From CAZTAK01 sp964611585 (GTDB lineage: Bacteria; Pseudomonadota; Alphaproteobacteria; SHVP01): DNA of 26,506 nt. A program made the position numbers and the translations under genes. The stretch is from assembly GCA_964611585.1 (NCBI GenBank), contig CAZTAK010000042.1, positions 1 through 26,506 of the forward strand, read 5' to 3'. Position 1 is the first letter of the stretch. Each line of letters opens with the position of its first letter. The notes under the pieces are model-generated. The model was not told the origin of the DNA and made no database searches. It saw nothing but the letters and a program-made list of their open reading frames with translations. Below are positions 1 through 8,054 of this stretch, in pieces.

Positions 1-23
1 ACCCGTTTCCTGTGGAGGGCGTT

Positions 24-1031
24 ATGGGGCCGAAGTCTCGCTGGGTTGCCGCGGTTTCAACCGTTGCGTTTGTCTGGCTCGCGACGCCCGGGGGGTCGTC
101 CGGGCGGTCGGTCGAGTTTCGCCCCGGTGATCTGGCGCCGCCGCGCACCGTCCTTACAGCCGGCGTGCAGGTGGCCCAGGCGGCGGGCGAAACCCGCGGC
201 AACGCCATTCAGTTCCTCGAGGCGGGGGCGAAATACCTGTTCCCCTCGATCGGCGCCGACGCGCCGGCGTGGGCCAAGCGGATTGAATTCGAGTGGCACC
301 TGCAGGACGACCTCAAACCCGAGTTTTCTCTGCTCACGGTTCAGCCGCTGTTCCGGCCAACTGAACGCGACACGTTTTTCACGCAACTCAGCGTACGCCG
401 CTACGAAATGTTTGGCGTGCATCGGGTCGTGACCAACACCGGCCTCGGCTACCGCCGTTTGCTACTCGACAACACGGCGCTGTTGGGGATCAATGCGTTC
501 TTCGATTACGACTAACGGTTTGACCACCAGCGCGGCAGCATCGGCACCGAGGCGCGATGGTTCGGGTTCGATCTCACCGGCAACTACTACCGGCGCCTTT
601 CGACCCGGCGCACCGTCGATACCGATACGTTTGAAGAAGTCCTCCACGGCGGCGACATCGAACTTTCGATGCAGGTTCCGTATCTGTCCTGGGCGCACCT
701 GCGCGGCAGCCGGTTCTATTTCGACAACAATGTGGCGTCCAGGAATACGCGCGGCTGGCGTGCGGCGCTGGAAATGGACCTGCACCCCAACCTTGAGGTC
801 GAGATCGCTGCCCGCGACGATACTTTCAACAAGACGGTCTATATCGGTCAGATCCGGTTCCTGCTTGCCGATTTCGGTACGCCGGTCGCGCTGACCACCC
901 GCCCCTTTGATACCAAACCGTGGCTGATGCGCGACATGCGCGCCGAACGTCTGGCCAAGGTGCGGCGCGAAAACAAGATCATTGTCGAGAAATCAGTCGG
1001 CGCCAACGTGGCCGTCGCCCGCGGGACCTGA
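24..1031 (+). pseudogene. Inverse autotransporter beta-barrel protein, interrupted by an in-frame TAA
   Basis: The frame reads from ATG 24 (GGAGGG at 14-19 as ribosome site; a GTG at 12 is also possible) to TGA 1029-1031, with a single TAA at 513-515. The N-terminus (MGPKSRWVAAVSTVAFVWLA) is signal-peptide-like. The region before the stop, LLDNTALLGINAFFDYD, and the region directly after it, RFDHQRGSIGTEARW then DLTGNYYRRLS, join in the same frame into the barrel signature of the intimin/invasin family (inverse autotransporter beta domain). The C-terminus (RAERLAKVRRENKIIVEK) is the usual exit from that barrel. No passenger or Ig-like repeats follow, so the intact protein would be about 335 residues, barrel only. 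Family knowledge: such barrels sit in the outer membrane and export a C-terminal passenger. The single stop could be a nonsense mutation, a sequencing error or readthrough; since no frameshift is present, decay must be recent if it is real. Confidence 0.75.
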
Positions 1032-1035
1032 TCCA

Positions 1036-1755
1036 ATGCGCTTGATTCGGTTTGCCACCGGCCTTGCCGCCGCCGTAGTCCTGTGCGCCGCCGTCGCTTC
1101 CGCCCAGGACGTACAGGTCACGCCGACCGAATACAGTTTCACCATGACCAAGATGGAGCTCTGCACAAGTTCCACTTGCGCGGCGACGACCGTGCTCGGT
1201 ACCAAGACCCAGGTCTTCGACATCGGTTCGGCGCAAGTCAGTGCGGGCGCCCAGGTCGGTAGCTACCTACAGTCCATCGAACTCGAACTCGAAACGACGT
1301 ACACGCACGTCCGGGTGACACTGAACCGTACGTTTTCGATGACCGGCGGCACCAATGCCGGCGTCACTTCGAACGCTAACGGCGGTTCCTGCTATACCGA
1401 CAGCACCGCAAGCGGCACCGCGGGAACGGGAACGGCCTATGCGCGCACGACCGATTCCGACGCCAGCGGCCGCGGCTCGGCGGCGTCGAGCATGAGCATC
1501 ATGGTGCCGGACGTGAACAGTGCCGGCGATTTCGGCGACCTGACGGCGACGTTCTCGACGGCGGGAATCGTGATCGTCGATGCGACCACCATGACAGTGA
1601 CGATTGCGCTGACGTCGCCCTACACCGTCACGGCGCGGGCGCCGACTTTCGTGATTTCCTTCGATGTTGCCAGTACGCTCAACTTCACGGGTGCGGGTGC
1701 CGATACCTGCGTGATCTGGTTTACTCCGCCAAACGTCTCAATCACTATTACCTAG
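1036..1755 (+). CDS. Secreted, beta-rich protein of unknown function
   Basis: 239 residues from ATG 1036, which lies 4 nt after the stop of the barrel gene and is preceded by GGGA at about 8 nt; an upstream ATG at 982 would overlap the barrel gene and precede the signal peptide, so I reject it. Residues 1-23 form a signal peptide (hydrophobic AAAVVLCAAV, cleavage after ASA). The mature part is rich in Ser, Thr, Gly and Val with alternating hydrophobic residues, as in beta-sandwich secreted proteins. It has four cysteines, two in CTSSTC (43 and 48), one in GGSCYT and one near the C-terminus (DTCVIW), enough for two disulfides. No catalytic motif or known family was recognised. Its position makes co-transcription with the outer-membrane barrel likely; a surface or periplasmic partner role is inference. 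Confidence 0.7.
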   Translation: MRLIRFATGLAAAVVLCAAVASAQDVQVTPTEYSFTMTKMELCTSSTCAATTVLGTKTQVFDIGSAQVSAGAQVGSYLQSIELELETTYTHVRVTLNRTFSMTGGTNAGVTSNANGGSCYTDSTASGTAGTGTAYARTTDSDASGRGSAASSMSIMVPDVNSAGDFGDLTATFSTAGIVIVDATTMTVTIALTSPYTVTARAPTFVISFDVASTLNFTGAGADTCVIWFTPPNVSITIT

Positions 1756-2741
1756 GCCGGTTTGCCGGCCACCATCGCCTCGATCTCGCCGCGCCTCGGC
1801 ATCGAGCGGGCGGCGCCCGGGCGCGTGACCGCAATCGATCCCGCGGCACAACCCCAACGGACTGCTTCGGCGACGTCGAGGCCGGCGGCCAAGGCCGCTG
1901 CGAAGGCACCATTGAAAGCGTCGCCCGCGCCGGTGGTATCGACGGCAGGGCCGGTGTCGAATGCCGGAACGCGGCCCTCCCTGCCTTCGCCGATTATTCC
2001 ACGAACGCCTGGGCCAACGGGCGCGCCATCGCCCGCGCCCTGACCCGCAATGACCGCCCCCTCGGCACCGAGCGTGACGATGGTGCAACCGGCTCCGCGC
2101 GTGCACAGGGTGGCGGCGGCGCGTTCGGCGTCGGAGTATGAGGTGACGGCGAACCCCGCGAGGGCGGCTGCTTCGGTCCGGTTGGGCGTCATGAAATCGG
2201 CCAGCGCCAGCACCGAATCCGGGACCGCAACCGCAGGCGCCGGATTGTAGATCGTCGTCACGCCGTGGCGGCGCGCGAGTTCGAAGCCCCGGATCACCGC
2301 TGCCAAGGGCACTTCGTTTTGGGCCATGAAGACGTCGGCGCCGCGAAACGCATCTTCGGCATTGTCGAGATCAACCGCGCCGATCCGAGTGGCGGCGCCG
2401 GGCCCGACCAGAATCGCGTTTTCGCCGTTGGCCTGATCGACAAAGATGAACGCTGTTCCGGTCGGGCTGTCGCGGCTGTCGATCACGAATCGATCGTCGA
2501 TGCCTTCTTCGGCATAGAGCGTCCGCGCCATGTCGCCGAACGAATCCCGTCCCAGCGCCGAAATCAACCGGACGTCGGCGCCCGCGCGGCGTGCCGCAAT
2601 CGCCTGGTTCGAGCCCTTGCCGCCCGGATGGATCGCGAACGAGCGTCCCATGACCGTTTCGCCCAAGGCGGGCAGGTGCGCGCCCTCGAAAACGAGGTCG
2701 GCATTGAAGCATCCCAATACGGTAACGATTCCGCGGCTCAT
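1752..2741 (-). CDS. Ribokinase-like PfkB family carbohydrate kinase
   Basis: 329 residues if started at ATG 2741 (MSRGIVTVLGCFNADLV), which matches where ribokinases normally begin; ATGs at 2762 and 2792 are open in frame, the latter with GGAGG 11 nt upstream. Ribokinase landmarks are visible in order: N13-D15 in the first strand, PGGKGSNQA at 39-47 (substrate-binding glycines), GRDSFGD, TIYNPAPA, NRTEA, VTLGAEGAV and the C-terminal PfkB signature DTTGAGDAFNG at about 268-278 with catalytic Asp about 274. The family phosphorylates ribose or related sugars/nucleosides with ATP in the cytosol; the exact sugar cannot be read from sequence, so no symbol is given. It stands alone, with no ribose transporter beside it. 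Its TAG stop overlaps the convergent secreted-protein TAG in a shared CTAG (1752-1755), leaving no room for a terminator. Confidence 0.9.
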   Translation of the reverse strand: MSRGIVTVLGCFNADLVFEGAHLPALGETVMGRSFAIHPGGKGSNQAIAARRAGADVRLISALGRDSFGDMARTLYAEEGIDDRFVIDSRDSPTGTAFIFVDQANGENAILVGPGAATRIGAVDLDNAEDAFRGADVFMAQNEVPLAAVIRGFELARRHGVTTIYNPAPAVAVPDSVLALADFMTPNRTEAAALAGFAVTSYSDAERAAATLCTRGAGCTIVTLGAEGAVIAGQGAGDGAPVGPGVRGIIGEGREGRVPAFDTGPAVDTTGAGDAFNGAFAAALAAGLDVAEAVRWGCAAGSIAVTRPGAARSMPRRGEIEAMVAGKPA

Positions 2742-2887
2742 CGGATTGCGCTCAGTCGCCATCGCCCGCAGCGGGCGGCCCACGCCTAGCATAACGATGC
2801 AGGCCTCCGGTTGCGACGCCCGGCGCCCCGGGCATAAAGTGACACCCCGAGGCAGGATCGGCCTGGCGGTACCTTCATGGCGGCACG

Positions 2888-3643
2888 ATGACAGACGGCA
2901 TGATGCGCGATCCGCGCCGCTTCACGACGGCGGCGGTCCTATTGACCTCGGTGGTTCCTCTGGCGGTCGCGATTCTGGCCGGACTGATTTCGGATCAGAG
3001 CTGGGCCTACTACGTCGCCGTCACGCTGATGTCGGCGTTTCCGATCGTTATCGGTCTACATGATGCGGTTATCGATTTCATCGAATCGATCGAGCGCGAC
3101 CGCTTGGAACGCATCGAGTTGGCGCGGCGTGCAAGCGTGGTGGCGCGCTACGGCGCCGGCTTCCTGCGCGACCTCAACCGGTTCGGCGATCTTGAACTCT
3201 CGCTGATGGCCTGGGCACTCGACCAGGGCCGCAACGGGCTCAACCGGGCGGCGGACGATTTGGACCTTGCGGCCCTGATTACAAACGATCTTGTTGTTCC
3301 CGCATCGGGAATATCGGCGCAGGGATTTCCCTACCGGTTTCGCGATCGGACCTGGGTATTGATGACTGAGTTTGCGGACCATGTTTATGCCGTCCGCGAC
3401 CGGCGGCAGGGCCTCTCCCCGCAGCACGCACCCGATGCCGCCGCACCGCCGCGGCCCGATCTGGTCGAAATCCTCGCGGCGCTGCCGTGGATGATGGTGC
3501 GCGCGCTGGTCATGGTGGCGGCCGGAGCGGCAGCCGCGCTTGGAATGTGGGTGCTTTACCTAGCGGCGATGGGGGCGGTAGCCGTCGTGATGATTTTCGG
3601 CGGCGCCGGCATCGGCGCCCTCTTCGTATGGCTGTTCGGATAG
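2888..3643 (+). CDS. Unrecognised four-helix membrane protein
   Basis: 251 residues from ATG 2888; ATGs at 2900 and 2903 are also possible, and no convincing Shine-Dalgarno is present for any. Hydrophobic segments lie at about 13-33, 40-58, 204-225 and 228-249, so two helices sit at each end. Between them is a cytosolic-looking charged stretch (IESIERDRLERIELARR at 66-81 looks alpha-helical, possibly coiled) and a central region with FPYRFRDRTWVLMTEFADHVY. The C-terminal pair is Gly/Ala-rich. I do not recognise the family. It is divergent from the ribokinase and converges on the next gene with a 7-nt gap. Confidence 0.65.
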   Translation: MTDGMMRDPRRFTTAAVLLTSVVPLAVAILAGLISDQSWAYYVAVTLMSAFPIVIGLHDAVIDFIESIERDRLERIELARRASVVARYGAGFLRDLNRFGDLELSLMAWALDQGRNGLNRAADDLDLAALITNDLVVPASGISAQGFPYRFRDRTWVLMTEFADHVYAVRDRRQGLSPQHAPDAAAPPRPDLVEILAALPWMMVRALVMVAAGAAAALGMWVLYLAAMGAVAVVMIFGGAGIGALFVWLFG

Positions 3644-3650
3644 ACGCGCC

Positions 3651-4802
3651 TTACCAGCGCATTGCTGATTTGTTATCGTCGTCTGAGTAGAGCTTGCCGA
3701 GTAGGATCCAGTCGTCGGTCGGCATATAGCGCGGCGCGAGAAAACGATAGGTTTCGCGTAACAGTTCCTCATTTTCCGGTGAGCGCGCGATGCGGACACC
3801 TTCCCAGGAGGTGAAAATATTGCTCCAAACCCGCAGGCGGCAGTACAGTTCGTCGCGCATTTCCCGAACGAATCTTACCTGTGGCGCGATGTTGCGAAGG
3901 AGTGGCAGGATTTCGCCGGTCTGCCCGTCGACCTGCAAAATCGGTTCTTCGAGTGTACTCACCGCGGTGTTCATCAATTTGCAAACCGGGTTCGCAATAT
4001 CACTAATGGTCTGGTCGTTCGAATAAAGTGAGCGCAACTTTTCGATTTTGGTACGCGTCATGCGTACACGCATGACTTGTTCGCGCAGGGCTTCGACGTG
4101 GCACAGTTCGTCTGCCAGCGTCGTAATCAGGTCAATCACTTCGTTGCGGCGCTCATGGCCGATGCCCAGCGCCTCAGCGGCTTTGCCGAACGCATCGTTG
4201 ACGCGTTTCTTGGTATCCGGGTCTTCAGTGGAGCGCATCATGTCGTCGGTATTGGACGAATCCAACTCCTCACCGGAAATCCACGCGACCAGTTGCAGCG
4301 TGAGGCGGCCATAAGCGATCTGCCGGTGGCGCGGCGAGACCTCCCACGACGCCTTGCCGGTGAGGATTTCCGGCGGCACCGGATCTCCGATACGGACCTC
4401 GTTGACGAAGCGCAGGCACTCGTTGATCAGTTCCAGCATGTCGCCGTCGTCTGTCTTCTCGAGTTTAAACTCGCGGACGATTCCAGGAATGCTCAGCACC
4501 ACGTCGCCCTCGGAGAGATGAAAAAACAGGCCGGGCTCGCCAGTCTGCTCTGATAACCGGAAGGCCGGATCATTGATCGATTCGAAGAATTTGTGATTGA
4601 ACGAGATAATCGAGGGCAGCGGCTTTTCGTTGGCGCCGGCGTCTCCGCTGGACGGATCGCCGGTGTCCCCTTCGCCGGCGGGGTTTTCGGCCGCCACCGA
4701 TTCGGACGCAGGCGGCGCCTGCGGTGTCGCGCCAGCCGCGCCGGCGGGCCCGTCGGCCTCCTGTATTGCGATAGTATCGGCGGCGGTTTCTGACACGGTC
4801 AT
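3651..4802 (-). CDS. Unrecognised acidic cytosolic protein with disordered N-terminus
   Basis: 383 residues from ATG 4802, weakly supported by GGGA 4 nt upstream. Residues 1-62 are rich in Ala, Gly, Pro, Glu and Asp and look disordered. The remainder (from PSIISFNHKFF) is mixed, then strongly helical: long amphipathic stretches such as KAAEALGIGHERRNEVIDLITTLADEL and VEALREQVMRVRMTRTKIEKLRSLY suggest a helical bundle or coiled coil. There is no signal peptide or membrane segment. The C-terminus is acidic (YSDDDNKSAMRW). No catalytic motif or known domain was recognised. It is transcribed divergently from the amidase operon across a 168-bp intergenic region, and its codon use looks like its neighbours'. 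Confidence 0.75.
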   Translation of the reverse strand: MTVSETAADTIAIQEADGPAGAAGATPQAPPASESVAAENPAGEGDTGDPSSGDAGANEKPLPSIISFNHKFFESINDPAFRLSEQTGEPGLFFHLSEGDVVLSIPGIVREFKLEKTDDGDMLELINECLRFVNEVRIGDPVPPEILTGKASWEVSPRHRQIAYGRLTLQLVAWISGEELDSSNTDDMMRSTEDPDTKKRVNDAFGKAAEALGIGHERRNEVIDLITTLADELCHVEALREQVMRVRMTRTKIEKLRSLYSNDQTISDIANPVCKLMNTAVSTLEEPILQVDGQTGEILPLLRNIAPQVRFVREMRDELYCRLRVWSNIFTSWEGVRIARSPENEELLRETYRFLAPRYMPTDDWILLGKLYSDDDNKSAMRW

Positions 4803-4970
4803 TCGATCCCGCTAGGGCTGCAAATTCGCTGCGGCCAAAGATTCAGCCGAAAGGAACCCACAAATTCCTTGCGAACAAAGGTATTGTACACCTGATCCGT
4901 ATCAAATCTATGTAAACAGCCAATTAACCGGGCCGCGCCGGCCCGTTTTCTTCTCAAGGAGCCCAAGGCG
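4803..4970. promoter_or_regulatory. Divergent intergenic region, likely promoters for the amidase operon and the acidic protein
   Basis: This 168-bp gap between divergent genes is AT-richer than its flanks, especially 4858-4925. It must hold both start signals, but no clean -35/-10 pair was assigned. Its amidase-proximal end carries the hairpin listed separately. Confidence 0.4.
4929..4949 (+). terminator. Terminator-like hairpin in the amidase leader
   Basis: CGGGCCG (4929-4935), loop CGC, CGGCCCG (4939-4945), then TTTT. This 7-bp GC stem with a short T run has intrinsic-terminator shape on the + strand. It lies only 25 nt before the amidase ATG and just before its AAGGAG at 4956-4961, so it could act as an attenuator or affect initiation. 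It might equally be an upstream relic. Confidence 0.45.
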
Positions 4971-6377
4971 ATGGCGGACCTTCCCGCGCTGATGCCCTAC
5001 GGATCGATTGCTGCCCTTGGCGAGGCCTACCGGCGTGGCGAGACCGGCCCGGCCGATGCGGTGGATACCGTCCTTGACCGAATCGGTGCCCTCGATTCTC
5101 AGCTTCAGGCATTTGTGAGTGTCGATGCCGAGGGCGCCCGCGCCGCTGCGGCCGACGCCGAGGCCGATCTGCGGGCCGGCCTCGACCGGGGCCCGCTGCA
5201 CGGGGTTCCTCTGGCGGTCAAAGACCTGTGCTGGACGCAGGACCGGCCGACCACGGCGGGGATGGCAATTCTCAAGGATTTCCAGCCCGGCGAGGACACC
5301 ACCGTCGTCACCCGTCTCAAGGCCGCGGGTGCCGTATTGCTCGGCAAACTCAAGACCACCGAAGGCGCCTTCGTTGGCTACCACCCGGATGTCGTCCCGC
5401 CGCGCAATCCGTGGAATCCGGACCGCTGGCCCGGTGTTTCGTCGAGCGGCCCCGGCGTTGCCACCGCCGCCGGGCTCTGTTTCGGGGCGCTGGGGTCCGA
5501 TACCGGCGGTTCGATCCGCGCCCCCAGTGCGGTCTGCGGCGTCGCGGGCCTCAAGCCCACCTATGGCCGGGTCAGCCGCTACGGCATTGTGCCGCTTGCC
5601 GATTCGCTCGATCACGTCGGGCCGATGGCGAGGCGGGTGCTCGATTGCGCCGCGATCCTCGGCGCCATTGCCGGTCCCGATCCGCGCGATCCGACGGCGT
5701 CGCAAGCGCCGGTGCCTGATTACCTCGCCGCGGCGGGATCGGACCTGGGCGGAATCACCATCGGCTTCGACGAAGACTATGCGGCGCTGGATATCGATTC
5801 TGAAGTCGCCCAGGCAGTGGGCGAAGCGGCGGCCGTGCTGCGCGACCTCGGCGCCGACGTCAAAGCGGTGAGAATGCCGCCCCTTGCCGCCTTGCTGCGA
5901 AACTTTCTCCGCATTGTCGGGGTCGAGGCACTGGTCGCGCACCGCGCCTGGTTTCCGGCCCGCGCCGACGAATACGGCCCGACCCTTCGCGGATTTCTTG
6001 AGCAGTCGCAGGCGGTGACAGCAGCCGACCTTGCCGAAGTTCAGGCCGAGGCGCGGCGATTCGCGGGCGCGTTCACAAAGCTGCTGACCGAGGTTGACAT
6101 GATCCTCTGTCCGTCGTGGCCGGTGCCGGCGCCCGAGATGGACGCAGACGGCACCGTGCCGGTGGTCGATGAATCGGGCGCGCTGCTGAAATTCACGGCG
6201 CCCTTCAACGCCTCGGGCAACCCGACGCTGTCGGTGCCGTGCGGTTTCTCGCGCGACGGTCTTCCCTTAAGCTTGCAGTTCGTGGGCCGGCCCTTCGATG
6301 AGGCGTTGCTGATTCGTACCGGTCACGCCTATGAAACCCACGGCCGCTGGTTCACACATACGCCGCCAATCGACTGA
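4971..6377 (+). CDS. Amidase signature family hydrolase (GatA-like)
   Basis: 468 residues from ATG 4971; AAGGAG at 4956-4961 is the ribosome site. The amidase signature is complete: the catalytic Lys84 in PLAVKDL, cis-Ser157 in GVSSSGPG and the nucleophile Ser181 in SDTGGSIRAPS, with the family's 24-residue Ser-Ser spacing, followed by GLKPTYGRVSRYGI. The family hydrolyses amide bonds with a Ser-cisSer-Lys triad. GatA belongs to it, but no gatB or gatC is adjacent and the length fits a stand-alone amidase, so a small-molecule amidase is more likely than a tRNA amidotransferase subunit. The substrate is unknown. The next gene begins 3 nt after its stop, so they are probably co-transcribed. Confidence 0.92.
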   Translation: MADLPALMPYGSIAALGEAYRRGETGPADAVDTVLDRIGALDSQLQAFVSVDAEGARAAAADAEADLRAGLDRGPLHGVPLAVKDLCWTQDRPTTAGMAILKDFQPGEDTTVVTRLKAAGAVLLGKLKTTEGAFVGYHPDVVPPRNPWNPDRWPGVSSSGPGVATAAGLCFGALGSDTGGSIRAPSAVCGVAGLKPTYGRVSRYGIVPLADSLDHVGPMARRVLDCAAILGAIAGPDPRDPTASQAPVPDYLAAAGSDLGGITIGFDEDYAALDIDSEVAQAVGEAAAVLRDLGADVKAVRMPPLAALLRNFLRIVGVEALVAHRAWFPARADEYGPTLRGFLEQSQAVTAADLAEVQAEARRFAGAFTKLLTEVDMILCPSWPVPAPEMDADGTVPVVDESGALLKFTAPFNASGNPTLSVPCGFSRDGLPLSLQFVGRPFDEALLIRTGHAYETHGRWFTHTPPID

Positions 6378-6380
6378 ATC

Positions 6381-7358
6381 ATGACTGTCAACGATTTCGA
6401 ATCCGCCGTCAGCCTGTTTGACGGCCTGACGCCGTTTTGCGGCCCGGTGAAGAAGGACTACACGTCGAATTTTGCGGGCGTCATGACAGCACTCAAGTTT
6501 CAGACGCTGCATCCCGATCAGCGCGAGGAATCGAAATCGGATTACGATCTCGAAACCCGGATACCCTCGGCTGCCGATGGCGAGATGTTTTTCGAATGGG
6601 CCTCTGTGCTGGCGGCGGCGCGCGCCGCGCGCGGGCGGTTTACCATGGTGGAACTCGGCGCCGGCTATGCAGCGCGAACCGTGACGGCGAGCGTGCTGCT
6701 GGCGCAGGTCAATCCGGTGCCGGCGCAATTCGTCATCGTTGAGGGCGAGCCCACCCATTTCAAATGGGCGAAACAGCATTTCGCCGACAACGGACTCGAC
6801 TGGCACGACCACTGGTTCCTGAATAGGGCCGTTGGGACAACGACCGAGCCGGTCTTGTTTCCGATCGGCGAGGGCCTGTACAGCAACAACATCACGCCGC
6901 CCTCGGGGCGCGAAGAACTGCTCAAGACCATCACCGGCACCGAGGCGATTGAATTGGTGCTGCGCAACCTCGTCACCGAAGCGCGGATGGGGGTTCAACT
7001 TGAGGTGTCGAACGGGTACGATTTTCGAAACTTCGATTTTGCCTTTGTGAACTGCCTGACGCTCGAGGATATCCTGGCCCCTCTGGAGACGGTCGATCTT
7101 CTGGACGTGGATATCCAGCGCGCCGAGCGCGAGGTGTTGCCGCCAAGCGTTGCCCTGCTGGGCCGCAAGGTGAAGCGCATCCACATCGGTACCCACGGCG
7201 GCGATGTTCATACGGAACTCGAAACCCTGCTGGTGTCGTCGGGCTGGGAGCTTGTCTTCAATTTCCCGCCGGGCGAAGTGTTCGAAACGCCGGCCGGGCG
7301 CTTCACGACTTCTAACGGAATCTTGAGTGCGCTGAATCCGGCTCTTGCCGGGGCCTGA
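6381..7358 (+). CDS. FkbM-like SAM-dependent methyltransferase
   Basis: 325 residues from ATG 6381, three nt after the amidase stop. The glycine-rich SAM-binding loop is MVELGAGYAARTV (about 89-101). A second acidic strand appears in FVIVEGEPTHFKWAKQHF, and the FkbM-family strand appears as VDLLDVDIQRAEREVLPPS, matching the usual pattern of a D-x-(D/E)-G-x-E segment. FkbM enzymes methylate hydroxyl groups of sugars or natural products; the acceptor here is unknown. The N-terminal 60 residues have no recognised domain. Genomic spacing implies a short operon with the amidase, which hints at a small secondary pathway, but this is inference. Confidence 0.8.
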   Translation: MTVNDFESAVSLFDGLTPFCGPVKKDYTSNFAGVMTALKFQTLHPDQREESKSDYDLETRIPSAADGEMFFEWASVLAAARAARGRFTMVELGAGYAARTVTASVLLAQVNPVPAQFVIVEGEPTHFKWAKQHFADNGLDWHDHWFLNRAVGTTTEPVLFPIGEGLYSNNITPPSGREELLKTITGTEAIELVLRNLVTEARMGVQLEVSNGYDFRNFDFAFVNCLTLEDILAPLETVDLLDVDIQRAEREVLPPSVALLGRKVKRIHIGTHGGDVHTELETLLVSSGWELVFNFPPGEVFETPAGRFTTSNGILSALNPALAGA

Positions 7359-7368
7359 GGGCGGCGCC

Positions 7369-7734
7369 GTGAGGATGGCGGCGGTCGGTTTAGCGTTGGT
7401 GTTGACGGTGGCGCTGATGGCCGCGGAACAGGCGGCGCAGGCGCAGGATCTATTCCAGTCCTACGGCGGGGTCAGCATCTACCGCACTGTCCGCCTCGAC
7501 GCCCAAGGGCGCGACCTCGGCGAGGACTACAACGCCTACAACACCAACGCCTATACCGTGTGCCTCGGGTTCTGGGTGACGGAGGGCCGAAACTACACCT
7601 CGACGTTGATCGGGCGCGGCCCGCTTATCGTGCCGGCGGATGGCGAGGCGGCTCTCGGCAGCGTCATGCAGGTTGATCCGGCGCGGCCGTCGTCGTGGGA
7701 AACGTGGATCGAGGTTGGCACCGACTGCTACTGA
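7369..7734 (+). CDS. Small secreted protein of unknown function
   Basis: 121 residues if GTG 7369 is used, with GAGGG about 8 nt upstream; ATG 7375 is the alternative, but its only purine run (GTGAGG) touches the start codon. The signal peptide (LALVLTVALMAAEQAAQAQ) is clear, with cleavage after AQA. The mature protein is about 97 residues, rich in aromatic residues and Asn/Tyr (DYNAYNTNAYTVCLGFWV), with two cysteines (the second is the penultimate residue, DCY), consistent with one disulfide. No family was recognised. It starts 10 nt after the methyltransferase stop and is probably the last gene of that operon. Confidence 0.65.
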   Translation: MRMAAVGLALVLTVALMAAEQAAQAQDLFQSYGGVSIYRTVRLDAQGRDLGEDYNAYNTNAYTVCLGFWVTEGRNYTSTLIGRGPLIVPADGEAALGSVMQVDPARPSSWETWIEVGTDCY

Positions 7735-8054
7735 AGCCTTGGGACACCGCCTTCTGGCCCCGCATGGGTCACGGCCTGATCGCGATACCCGAAAGGGCTG
7801 CAGCGGCGCGGTTCAACCCCTTCGGATGATGTTGCCCACGTCTCAATAGAGTTGGCGCCGCTTTGTCCGTCCCATGATCGGCGAATGCGAATCCTTCCTG
7901 AACGGATGCGGCTCAAGTGGTGCGACTCTTTGGCAGTGCGGCCTTGGCATTCGATCTCTTGAGCCAGCCCGCACAACTAGGCCATTTCTTTGTGCTCAAT
8001 TCTTTTCACCGTTTGATCCCAATTCAATCGGTGCCATATGCCGGATTTGAGCCA
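7735..8054. other. Convergent intergenic region without a recognisable gene
   Basis: About 320 bp between convergent genes. Short frames exist on both strands, but none has a ribosome site, a known motif or a plausible signal. No T-tailed hairpin was found for either neighbour. Confidence 0.5.

Noticed and set aside
4908..5942. Long - strand frame opposite the amidase (344 residues)
   Set aside because: It is Arg/Gly-rich with no motif and lies antisense to a complete amidase with all catalytic residues.
4971..6377. Amidase as the GatA subunit of the tRNA amidotransferase
   Set aside because: No gatB or gatC next to it, and the neighbours are a methyltransferase and a secreted protein.
6267..7211. 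314-residue - strand frame opposite the methyltransferase
   Set aside because: No ribosome site or motif, and the + strand frame has a clear SAM-binding loop.
7780..7830. tRNA-like stretch with GGTTCAACCCC
   Set aside because: A T-arm-like motif is present, but no acceptor, D or anticodon stem can be built around it.
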